Source of the DNA: Acidobacteriaceae bacterium
GTDB taxonomy: Bacteria; Acidobacteriota; Terriglobia; Terriglobales; Acidobacteriaceae
DNA: 12,788 nucleotides
Assembly: GCA_025462805.1 (NCBI GenBank)
Contig: JAOAPJ010000342.1
Location: 1 to 12,788 of the forward strand
Direction of reading: 5' to 3'
Shown here: positions 1 to 6,755 of the stretch, in pieces
Numbering within the stretch: position 1 is the first letter of the stretch
Layout: each line of letters begins with the position of its first letter
The notes under the pieces: model-generated
Told to the model about the DNA's origin: nothing
The model's input: the letters and a program-made list of their open reading frames with translations, nothing else
Database searches by the model: none
Translations under genes and position numbers: made by a program

Positions 1-1133
1 GGCTGGAAGAACTGCCGCAAGCGGTCCAGGCCATATGGAGCGGAGTTGTAGTCGAAGTAGATCGTGCCGAAGAACCGGTTCTCTGACGCCTTCGAGAGCA
101 GGAAGCTGGCAAAGGGCCACTCGACCAGCGTCAGAATCGCGATGAATAGCACCCCGGACAACATCGCGACCCGCCACAGCCTCCACTCCCGAGTCCGCTG
201 CCACAGCAGATCAAGCGCCAGCGCCGGAACAAGGATGAGGATCGGGAACTTCGCCGGCACTAAGTGCGTCACCGGGAACAAGACGGGGCCGAGCTTGGGC
301 TGCGCCGGAAACAACGGCAGGATCAGGATCTCACTCACGCCGAAGACGGTGTACACCGCAGCCGCCGCAGTGGCCGCCCAGCGATAGCGCGAGGCCTGCG
401 ACAACATCGCCAGCACAATCGGCACCGCGATCGCCATCGCGATGTACGCGGACACGCTGTGCAGCTTCACGTCCCAGGTGTACTCCATCAGGAAGAACAT
501 CTGCCCGGTGACGATCAGGCCGCCCGCATAGAGCAGCAGCCGTTGCAGCGCCCGGAAGCTCTGCTCCCCCGCTCTGCCCGCGTCCGCCGCACGATTCATC
601 GCCGCGAGCAGCAGGAAGAGCACCCCCACCGACACACCGCGCATGCCCAGGATGAGCAGCGTATGCGGCGGGCTCACAATCTTCACGTCAAGCCCATAGG
701 CAGCGTGCCACCAGTTGTCGAAGGGTGCCGAGGTCAGCATCGCGATGCCGCCCCAAGCCGCGATGAATGCGCCGAGCGGGGCACGGAAGCCAAGCACATG
801 CACCGAAGCGGCCTTCCTGCTCTCGGAGCTTCCGAACGTGGTCGCGAGCACCATGTACCCGCACATGAGGGCCGCGATCACCCCACATGCATAGATCGCC
901 ATATGTGCCGGCGTCCAGAACGTATCGCGCCCGATCGAGCGATGCCAGGACACATCCCATGCGCCGCCCACTGCTGCTGACGTGATGGCCACCACGCCGC
1001 ACCACGCATACCATGGCGCCGATCCCACCTGCAGATTGTCGAGAAACTCCAGGGTACGCATCGCGCGTCCACGATGCGCCGCGCCTGCGGCAACGACACC
1101 TTCAGGCTGAATCGGCTGGGCAGATGTCGACAT
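1..1133 (-). CDS. Polytopic membrane protein of unknown function, C-terminus beyond window
   Basis: An open frame of 377 codons runs without a stop from the ATG at 1133 to the window edge, so the C-terminus is missing. The start is supported by a GGAGG ribosome-binding site 5 nt upstream. I do not recognise the family. I count about nine hydrophobic segments (roughly residues 41-59, 76-99, 115-136, 158-179, 199-217, 226-244, 252-275, 283-311 and 319-347). There is no signal peptide; the first 35 residues are polar. Two copies of a DxxWHxxxGxD...PxH signature occur: D60, W63, H64, G68, D70, P75, H77 and D139, W142, H143, G147, D149, P155, H157. Each sits between the two helices of a hairpin, which suggests internal duplication of a two-helix unit. 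Clustered His and Asp could bind a metal or cofactor (inference). It lies 142 bp downstream of the regulator gene on the same strand, and I see no terminator with a U-tract between them. Coding is certain; function is not. Confidence 0.85.
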   Translation of the reverse strand, partial: MSTSAQPIQPEGVVAAGAAHRGRAMRTLEFLDNLQVGSAPWYAWCGVVAITSAAVGGAWDVSWHRSIGRDTFWTPAHMAIYACGVIAALMCGYMVLATTFGSSESRKAASVHVLGFRAPLGAFIAAWGGIAMLTSAPFDNWWHAAYGLDVKIVSPPHTLLILGMRGVSVGVLFLLLAAMNRAADAGRAGEQSFRALQRLLLYAGGLIVTGQMFFLMEYTWDVKLHSVSAYIAMAIAVPIVLAMLSQASRYRWAATAAAAVYTVFGVSEILILPLFPAQPKLGPVLFPVTHLVPAKFPILILVPALALDLLWQRTREWRLWRVAMLSGVLFIAILTLVEWPFASFLLSKASENRFFGTIYFDYNSAPYGLDRLRQFFQ

Positions 1134-1138
1134 GGGTG

Positions 1139-1143
1139 CCTCC
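1139..1143 (-). promoter_or_regulatory. Ribosome-binding site of the membrane protein gene
   Basis: On the minus strand GGAGG lies 5 nt before the ATG at 1133. It fixes the start of this gene. Confidence 0.7.
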
Positions 1144-1215
1144 GCAGGCTCTATCGTCATTCTAGTCTGGCGGCCGGCAGAGAGCCCTGCGCGACGCTGG
1201 CTCGCGTCAGCAACT

Positions 1216-1271
1216 CAGAAGAGTGGTTTTTTCTCGCGCCTGCTCAGGAGGTTGGTCAGAGAACTCTTCTG
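1216..1271. repeat. 9-bp inverted repeat between regulator and membrane protein genes
   Basis: CAGAAGAGT at 1216-1224 and its perfect complement ACTCTTCTG at 1263-1271 are separated by 38 bp. The repeat starts 5 bp past the regulator stop codon (1276-1278, minus). In the minus-strand transcript the arms could form a long-loop stem, but no U-run follows, so it is not a standard intrinsic terminator. It could be an operator or an mRNA 3' structure. Confidence 0.35.
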
Positions 1272-1275
1272 GACT

Positions 1276-3213
1276 CTAGAAGGCAAGCCGCTGCGTGAGC
1301 TTCAAGAACTCGGGATCGCTGCGCAACATAGCGAGAGAGGGATCCACCTTGGCAAAAGCCATCGAAGTGGAACGATCGACGGATGCCTTCGCGAGCCATT
1401 GCAATGCCGAGACACGATCATTCAGCCCTGCGTACACGAGAGCGATTCCGTAGGCGGGAATGTATTCGTGTGCCGAGCGGCGTTTCAGGTTGTCAAGAAT
1501 CTGGTGAGCCTCTGCTGCACGACCCGCCACTGCGTAAGCGTGGCCCAGGGAAGCTTCGTAATATGGATCGCCGCCGGAGAGACGCACGGCCTTCTGGAGC
1601 TCGGCGATTGCCTGGTCCTTCAAGCCTCGGCTGCCGTACACCATGCCCAGCCGGAAGTGGCTGCGCGGAAAGGCTTGATCCATCTCGATCGCTTTGCGCA
1701 ATGTCTCGATCGCCGTATCCGGCTGCCCGGCCAGGCAGAAGGTCCAGCCAGCATTGGTGTTTACAGCCAAAGAAAGCGGGTCGTCGTTGAGCGCCTGCCG
1801 AGCCTCTTCCGCTGCTTCCGGGAAGCGCCCCATCGCGGCAAGCGATTCGCCGCTCCAGGAGTGCGCCATTGCATAACTCGGGTTGGCTTGAACCGCGCGC
1901 CGGAACTCGCTCTGTGCCGCCGGACCGTCCCAGTCATAGTAGAAGTGGATCAGGCCGAGCGTGGCATGTGCATCCGCAAGGCCATCATCCATCTGCAAGG
2001 CTTTCGTTGCCGCCTCACGGGCAGCAGGAAAGGCCTGCACAGGCGGCATGACTGCGTAGAGTCCGAGGGCTGCGTATGAGTCTGCAACGCCTTCGTAAGC
2101 GCCTGCAAAGGCTGGATCCAGCCGGATCGCTTCGCGAAAGTAGTCGAGCCCCTTCCACAACCCGTCGCCGGTTCGTTTGCTCCAGAAGTAGCGGCCCTTG
2201 ATGTAGGCCTCATAGGCGAGGGCGTTCTCCGTCGGCCTTTTCGTGATTCGCTTCACGTCGGCGTCCGTCAGGCGCAGCCGCAGGGAGCGCACGACGCGTT
2301 CGGAGACTTCGTCCTCCAAGGCAAAGATGTCGGTGTACTTCTCGTCGAATGTGTCTGCCCAGAGCTCCGCTCCGTCGCGAACCCGCACAAGCTGCACTGT
2401 GAGACGGAGCCGCCCCTCTTCCCGCTGAATGCGGCCGTCGAGCACAGCGTCGACGCCCTGCTGCTTTCCAGCGGCCTCGGGACTGAGGGCGCCGTTCCTG
2501 TATTGCTCAATGGCGCTGGTGGGTCGAACGATGATCTTGCCGGCGTTTCCGAGCTTGGTGATCAGAGCGTCTGTGGTGCCGAGGCCGAGATATTCGTCCC
2601 CAGCGGCCGTTCCGATCGTCCTGAAGGGCAGGACGGCAATGGAGTGAATGGTTCCCGGGGTGGCTACCGCGCCGCGTGCCTGACTTTTCGAGAGAACACG
2701 GCTCGCGAAAAAGAGTGCGCTCACCGCGATAACCAGAACGACAACAGCGCCAGCCAGATATACCTGAGGGCGCGACCACAAGGGCGATGGAGTATGCAGC
2801 GAGCCTGGGGGCCGATGTTCTTCGGGAGGACTCACTTCGGGCGCTCGCGAGAGCGGAGCCGGCGGCCCAGTAATCCTCTGGCCGCCCAGCTCAACGACAG
2901 GCGCCACAAAGCGGTATCCGTGTTTCGACACTGTCTCTATGTATTGGTGGCGTCCTCGGTCGTCGCCTAAGACCTTCCTCAGATGCGACACCATGACGGT
3001 GAGGTTTCCCTCCTCCACGGTCACGCCGGGCCATACCATCCCGAGCAGTTCTTCCTTCTCGACCAGCCGCCCGCCCCTCTCCACCAGCGCCACCAGCAGT
3101 TCGAATGCCTTGGGAGTCACCTGGACGGGTCTCCCTTCGCACAACAGGAGCCGCTGTGAGGGATCCAGCTGAAAGGCTCCGAAACCGTATAGGTGGTTCA
3201 TTACATTGGGCAT
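1276..3213 (-). CDS. Membrane-anchored winged-helix transcriptional regulator with TPR repeats (CadC/ToxR type)
   Basis: The product is a predicted one-component transcription factor of 645 aa. Residues about 7-106 form an OmpR/PhoB-type winged helix (Trans_reg_C), with the typical recognition-helix stretch NLTVMVSHLRKVLGD and the wing ending HGYRFVAPV. A Pro-rich linker (about 112-148) leads to one membrane span (about 151-173). Residues about 188-320 resemble the TolB/FlgO-like domain found in adenylate-cyclase-type TPR regulators (SIAVLPF, then EYLGLGTTDALITKL). TPR repeats fill about 330-645. In this family the DNA-binding domain is cytoplasmic and the C-terminal part senses or binds partners; here it would lie outside the inner membrane. 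The gene is divergent from the TonB-dependent receptor, which makes the receptor operon its likely target (inference). ATG 3213 was chosen; neither it nor the next ATG four codons on has a clear ribosome-binding site. A TATAAT promoter lies about 113 nt upstream. Confidence 0.92.
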   Translation of the reverse strand: MPNVMNHLYGFGAFQLDPSQRLLLCEGRPVQVTPKAFELLVALVERGGRLVEKEELLGMVWPGVTVEEGNLTVMVSHLRKVLGDDRGRHQYIETVSKHGYRFVAPVVELGGQRITGPPAPLSRAPEVSPPEEHRPPGSLHTPSPLWSRPQVYLAGAVVVLVIAVSALFFASRVLSKSQARGAVATPGTIHSIAVLPFRTIGTAAGDEYLGLGTTDALITKLGNAGKIIVRPTSAIEQYRNGALSPEAAGKQQGVDAVLDGRIQREEGRLRLTVQLVRVRDGAELWADTFDEKYTDIFALEDEVSERVVRSLRLRLTDADVKRITKRPTENALAYEAYIKGRYFWSKRTGDGLWKGLDYFREAIRLDPAFAGAYEGVADSYAALGLYAVMPPVQAFPAAREAATKALQMDDGLADAHATLGLIHFYYDWDGPAAQSEFRRAVQANPSYAMAHSWSGESLAAMGRFPEAAEEARQALNDDPLSLAVNTNAGWTFCLAGQPDTAIETLRKAIEMDQAFPRSHFRLGMVYGSRGLKDQAIAELQKAVRLSGGDPYYEASLGHAYAVAGRAAEAHQILDNLKRRSAHEYIPAYGIALVYAGLNDRVSALQWLAKASVDRSTSMAFAKVDPSLAMLRSDPEFLKLTQRLAF

Positions 3214-3228
3214 GGCGAACGCAAGAAT

Positions 3229-3238
3229 TTCTTAAGAA
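3229..3238. repeat. Perfect 10-bp palindrome near the regulator start
   Basis: TTCTTAAGAA at 3229-3238 is a perfect palindrome 15 bp upstream of the regulator ATG, in the divergent intergenic region. It could be a protein-binding half of an autoregulatory site. A short AT-rich palindrome is also easily due to chance. Confidence 0.25.
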
Positions 3239-3266
3239 TCTTTTTGGGCTTTCTACAGGACCCCGC

Positions 3267-3277
3267 CACCTCAGGTG
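3267..3277. promoter_or_regulatory. Possible operator palindrome in the divergent region
   Basis: CACCT-C-AGGTG is a perfect 5+1+5 palindrome about midway between the two divergent genes. It sits roughly 40-50 bp downstream of the regulator's predicted transcription start. A nearby GGTGG (3283-3287) could pair alternatively with the CCACC arm. The position fits an operator for the flanking winged-helix protein, but only one copy is seen. Confidence 0.25.
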
Positions 3278-3325
3278 CCTACGGTGGGCAGCCATCTACA
3301 CCTTACTGTTCGTTCACGGGCCGCG

Positions 3326-3355
3326 ATTATAGCGACCCCATAGAACCAAAGTCGA
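3326..3355 (-). promoter_or_regulatory. Sigma70-type promoter for the regulator gene
   Basis: On the minus strand a perfect -10 box TATAAT (3326-3331) lies 18 bp from a -35-like TCGACT (3350-3355; 4 of 6 match TTGACA). Transcription would start near 3319 and give a 5' leader of about 105 nt before the ATG at 3213. On the plus strand no equally good promoter for the receptor operon was found; a weak TTACTG (3303-3308) with TTATAG (3327-3332) overlaps this site. Confidence 0.5.
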
Positions 3356-3452
3356 GCGAACAGAGCAGGGGTGCAGGTTCGATTACCAGCCGTCGCGAAC
3401 GCCGCACTTGGAGCTAGCCTTTTCGACCTGGAAGTGGCATTGTCCGACCGCC

Positions 3453-3458
3453 GGGAGG
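3453..3458 (+). promoter_or_regulatory. Ribosome-binding site deciding the receptor start
   Basis: GGGAGG lies 5 nt upstream of GTG 3464. It sets this start over the longer frame from GTG 3371, which would place 31 non-signal-like residues before the signal peptide. Confidence 0.7.
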
Positions 3459-3463
3459 TACAC

Positions 3464-6400
3464 GTGTTCAGAAACAATCACCCCTTCATTACCGGACTCC
3501 TCGCAGCATTCGCCCTTCTGGGGAGTCTGCTGTGCTGTCCCTCATCCCTGGCACAGGTAAACTCCGCCCGGGTGTCCGGCACCGTCCTGGACTCTTCGGG
3601 AGCCGCCATTCCTGGCGCTGAGATCACCATCACCAACGTCGCCACCAGCATCACGCGCGACCTCAAGACCAACGGCGCCGGCCTCTACAACTCGCCAGGC
3701 CTGACCGCCGGCAACTACACGGTGAAGTTCAGCGCGAAGGGGTTTGTCTCTGAGCTCCAGACGAACGTGTCGCTCGACGTCGGCGCCGAGCTGGTGCTCA
3801 ACGCCAACCTGAAGCCAGGGTCCACGGCGGAAGAGGTCATTGTGACCGGCCAGCCACCGGACGTTGATTTGACCAGCTCGGCGTTGAGTGGAGTGGTAGA
3901 AGGCAAGGAGGTCCGCCAGCTCCCCCTGAACGGAAGATCCTGGACCGATCTCGCGGCCCTCACCCCCGGCGTCACTACCATCCAGACTCAACCGCCGGTT
4001 ACAGCGAGTGATCGTCCGAAGAGAGGCCTCGGCGGCCAGCTGAGTATCTCCGGCGGCCGGCCACAGCAGAATAGCTATCTCCTGGACGGAATCAATATCA
4101 ACGACTACTCCAATGCCGGCCCCGGCAGTGTGCTGGGCGGGAACCTCGGCGTGGATGCAATTGCCGAGTTCACGGTGATCACCACCAACCCCGGGGCGCA
4201 GTACGGGCGCACCTCAGGCGGAGTCATCAGCGCCGTGACCCGGGCCGGCACCAACGAGATCCATGGCAACGCGTATGAGTTCGTCCGCAACAGCGCCCTC
4301 GACGCCAGGAACTACTTCGACAGCACGAAGCCTGGCTTCTCACGCAATCAGTTCGGCGGGTCGCTCGGTGGGCCGATCCAGAAGAACAAGACCTTCATCT
4401 TCGGAGATTACGAAGGGGTTCGACAGGACCTGGGAACCAGCGTGGTGGATACGGTGCCCAGTGCAGCCGCCCGCGCAGGTCAGCTATCGACCGGGAACGT
4501 CACGCCGGATCCTGCGATTGCAGCCTTCATCAACGCCTTCTATCCGCTGCCGAACCAGCAGGTCAACGGCGACCTGGGTGTGTACGCCTTCTCCGGCTCG
4601 CAGGTGACGAATGAGGATTACTTCATTGTGAAGGCGGATCATACCTTCTCCGCGAAGGACAGCACCGCCGTGACGTATTTGTTCGACAATAACCCCAGCA
4701 TCCAGGACGACGAGTTCAGGACAAAGAACATCCTGAGCAAGACACGGCGGCAGCTCGTTGCCCTCTCCGAGTCTCACATCTTCTCGGCCTCGACGATCAA
4801 CTCTGTCCACGTGGGATACAGCCGGGACAATGCCGGGTCTCCCTATTCGGCCACGGCGCTTAAGCCAGCCGCTACCGACACCGCCTTCGGATTCGTACCT
4901 GGAGACGCGGCAGGCCAGGTACAGGTACCGGGAATCACGACCTTCTCTGGCGGCTTGACCTCAGCAAATCCATTGCTGTTCCGCTGGAACTCCTTCCAGG
5001 GCTATGACGACCTCTCCCGTACTGTCGGGCGGCACAGTCTGGTCATGGGAGGCAGCCTCGAATACATTCAGGACAACCAGTTCTCTGCCGACACGCCCGG
5101 CGGCTACTACCAGTTCAATACCCTGTCGGACTTCATCACCAATCAACCGTTCTCTCTGCTTGCAACTGAGCCGGGGACCATCACGCCTCGACATCTGCGG
5201 CAGAAGATCTATGGCGTTTACTTCGAGGATGATTTCCGCTTCCGTCCGAATCTAACGCTGAACCTGGCGCTGCGCTATGAGGGCGCTACGATTCCCGAGG
5301 AGATCAACGGGAAGCTCTCGAACCTGCGTGTGCTCTCGGGAAATACACCCTTCCTTGGCAATCCATATCTCGCGAACCCGACGCACAAGAATTTCGAACC
5401 GCGCATCGGCATGGCATGGGATCCGTGGGCAGATGGCAAGACCTCTGTGCGTGCCGGCTTCGGCATCTACGACATTCTCCCCTTAATCGTCGAGACGGGA
5501 AGCGGCGTGGATGCATCCTTCCCCTTTGCGCAGAACGTGACCGGAGCGAACCTGCCTGCAGGCTCGTTCCCGACCCAGGCTTATCAGATCATCTCCTCTA
5601 ACCCCAGCGACCATCGGCTGTATGTGCTGCAGTACAAACCTCCGCGGAATTACGTGATGCAGTGGAACCTGAACGTCCAGCGCGAAGTGGCTAAGAACAC
5701 CACTGTGATGGTGGCTTATGTCGGGACGCGTGGAATCCACATGTATTACCAGACAGATGACGGCAACATCGTGCTGCCGGTGCAACACACAAGCGAGGGC
5801 TATTTCTGGCCGACTCCCATCGGCAGTGGCACCGTAGTCGATCCGTCAGCCGGCCGGACGCTGTGGGCGAACTGGAGTTCAGACGCCTACTTCTCCGGCT
5901 TGGAAACGCAACTGAACGAACGAATCGGCCAAAGCCTTTCCGGTCAGGTCTCATACACCTGGTCGCGCTGCATCGATACCAGCTCTGGTTCTGCAGCCTC
6001 CGATCAGTACCGGAACTCGCTGGCGGCGACTCTCTACATTGACCCGCGGAACCACCGTGGACCGTGCGATACGAATATCACTCATAACTTCGTCGTCAGC
6101 TCGGTGTGGGACCTGCCTCATCCGGCAAACGTTCACGGATTCGTAGGAGGGACGACGAGCGGCTGGCAATTGAGCGGGATCTTTCATGTCACAACGGGCC
6201 AGCCTTTCACGGCGGTCATTGGTGGTGATCCGCTTGGCCTGAACAGTGTCGTGCCATTCGATTATCCCGACCGGCTGAAGACCAAGGGATGCAGCTCTCT
6301 GGTGAATCCTGGAAAGCAAGCGAACTACATCAAGCTGGAATGTTTTGCCTTCCCAAACCCGCAGAACCGCCTCGGCAACGGTGGCCGAAATGAGTTGATT

Positions 6401-6649
6401 GGTCCAGGAATTGTGAACTTGGACTTTTCGATCTTCAAGACATTTCCTCTTCGCAAGTTTTCGGAGAAGGCAAACGTCCAGGTTCGCATGGAGACTTACA
6501 ACGTCTTCAACCACGCGGACTTCTCTCCTCCCAACGATAACAACACGTTGTTCGATGGAAGTGGAAATACGGTTCCACTGGCGGGTTTACTGGATCAGAC
6601 CACCCTCACCTCACGTCAGATTCAGTTCGCCGCAAAGCTGACCTTCTGA
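3464..6649 (+). CDS. Oar-like TonB-dependent outer-membrane receptor
   Basis: The predicted product is an outer-membrane active transporter of 1061 aa, energised by TonB-ExbBD. From GTG 3464 it has a Sec signal peptide (hydrophobic about 9-24, likely cleavage near SSLA-Q30/31). A carboxypeptidase-regulatory-like domain follows at about 34-117 (VSGTVLDSSGAAIPGAEITI). Next come an EEVIVTG segment and the plug domain (about 140-270, with LPLNGRSWTDLAALTPGV), then a large beta-barrel to the C-terminus, which ends in Phe (IQFAAKLTF) as expected for Bam recognition. This architecture and length match the Oar-like receptors that are greatly expanded in Acidobacteriota. Ligands in this family are mostly unknown; oligosaccharides, peptides or metal complexes are possible. 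It heads a plus-strand gene series (dctA follows after 106 bp) and is divergent from the regulator. The neighbours suggest a ligand that yields organic acids (inference). Confidence 0.93.
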   Translation: MFRNNHPFITGLLAAFALLGSLLCCPSSLAQVNSARVSGTVLDSSGAAIPGAEITITNVATSITRDLKTNGAGLYNSPGLTAGNYTVKFSAKGFVSELQTNVSLDVGAELVLNANLKPGSTAEEVIVTGQPPDVDLTSSALSGVVEGKEVRQLPLNGRSWTDLAALTPGVTTIQTQPPVTASDRPKRGLGGQLSISGGRPQQNSYLLDGININDYSNAGPGSVLGGNLGVDAIAEFTVITTNPGAQYGRTSGGVISAVTRAGTNEIHGNAYEFVRNSALDARNYFDSTKPGFSRNQFGGSLGGPIQKNKTFIFGDYEGVRQDLGTSVVDTVPSAAARAGQLSTGNVTPDPAIAAFINAFYPLPNQQVNGDLGVYAFSGSQVTNEDYFIVKADHTFSAKDSTAVTYLFDNNPSIQDDEFRTKNILSKTRRQLVALSESHIFSASTINSVHVGYSRDNAGSPYSATALKPAATDTAFGFVPGDAAGQVQVPGITTFSGGLTSANPLLFRWNSFQGYDDLSRTVGRHSLVMGGSLEYIQDNQFSADTPGGYYQFNTLSDFITNQPFSLLATEPGTITPRHLRQKIYGVYFEDDFRFRPNLTLNLALRYEGATIPEEINGKLSNLRVLSGNTPFLGNPYLANPTHKNFEPRIGMAWDPWADGKTSVRAGFGIYDILPLIVETGSGVDASFPFAQNVTGANLPAGSFPTQAYQIISSNPSDHRLYVLQYKPPRNYVMQWNLNVQREVAKNTTVMVAYVGTRGIHMYYQTDDGNIVLPVQHTSEGYFWPTPIGSGTVVDPSAGRTLWANWSSDAYFSGLETQLNERIGQSLSGQVSYTWSRCIDTSSGSAASDQYRNSLAATLYIDPRNHRGPCDTNITHNFVVSSVWDLPHPANVHGFVGGTTSGWQLSGIFHVTTGQPFTAVIGGDPLGLNSVVPFDYPDRLKTKGCSSLVNPGKQANYIKLECFAFPNPQNRLGNGGRNELIGPGIVNLDFSIFKTFPLRKFSEKANVQVRMETYNVFNHADFSPPNDNNTLFDGSGNTVPLAGLLDQTTLTSRQIQFAAKLTF

Positions 6650-6672
6650 TCTCGATTCTCCCGATGAGACGA

Positions 6673-6695
6673 GCGCCTGTGAGCGCAACAGGCGC
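6673..6695 (+). other. Hairpin between receptor gene and dctA
   Basis: GCGCCTGT (6673-6680) and ACAGGCGC (6688-6695) form a perfect 8-bp GC-rich stem with a 7-nt loop, 23 bp after the receptor stop codon. No U-run follows, so it is a poor intrinsic terminator. It could protect the 3' end of receptor mRNA after processing, or act as part of the dctA leader structure, since the next base begins a sequence complementary to the dctA ribosome-binding site. Confidence 0.55.
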
Positions 6696-6755
6696 GTGTC
6701 CCTTGATGACTCCTGTGCCAGCACCGGCTTGCCGCTGTGATTGCCGAAGGGACAC
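6696..6755 (+). promoter_or_regulatory. Ribosome-binding site of dctA with a perfect upstream anti-RBS
   Basis: GTGTCCCTT (6696-6704) is exactly complementary over 9 bp to AAGGGACAC (6747-6755), which contains the dctA Shine-Dalgarno (GAAGGGA, 6746-6752) and ends at the ATG (6756). Pairing would enclose a 42-nt loop and hide the ribosome-binding site. The left arm abuts the hairpin 6673-6695, so the two helices could stack coaxially. The loop has weak further pairing potential (CGGC 6725-6728 with GCCG 6743-6746). No known riboswitch class is recognised. The complementarity is seen; the regulatory role is inference. Confidence 0.45.

Noticed and set aside
264..980. 238-codon open frame on the plus strand
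   Set aside because: It runs antisense to the membrane protein gene. Its product is Arg/His-rich and low-complexity, while the minus frame gives clear membrane helices and a ribosome-binding site.
1132..2079. 315-codon open frame on the plus strand
   Set aside because: It is antisense to the TPR half of the regulator; no domain or ribosome-binding site supports it.
3375..3390. GGTTCGATTACC resembling a tRNA T-arm
   Set aside because: The flanks cannot form the 5-bp T stem and there is no anticodon arm, acceptor stem or CCA-like end nearby.
3371..3463. Upstream GTG as start of the TonB-dependent receptor
   Set aside because: The 31 extra residues are not signal-like and would bury the signal peptide; GTG 3464 has GGGAGG at ideal spacing.
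3533..3541. Cys-Cys in the receptor signal region as a lipoprotein lipobox
   Set aside because: The residues before the cysteines (Leu-Leu) lack the small residue needed at -1, and the following SSLA-Q is a normal signal peptidase I site.
6673..6695. Hairpin as a strong intrinsic terminator of the receptor gene
   Set aside because: The stem is good but it is followed by GTGTCCC, with no U-tract, so I list it only as a hairpin.
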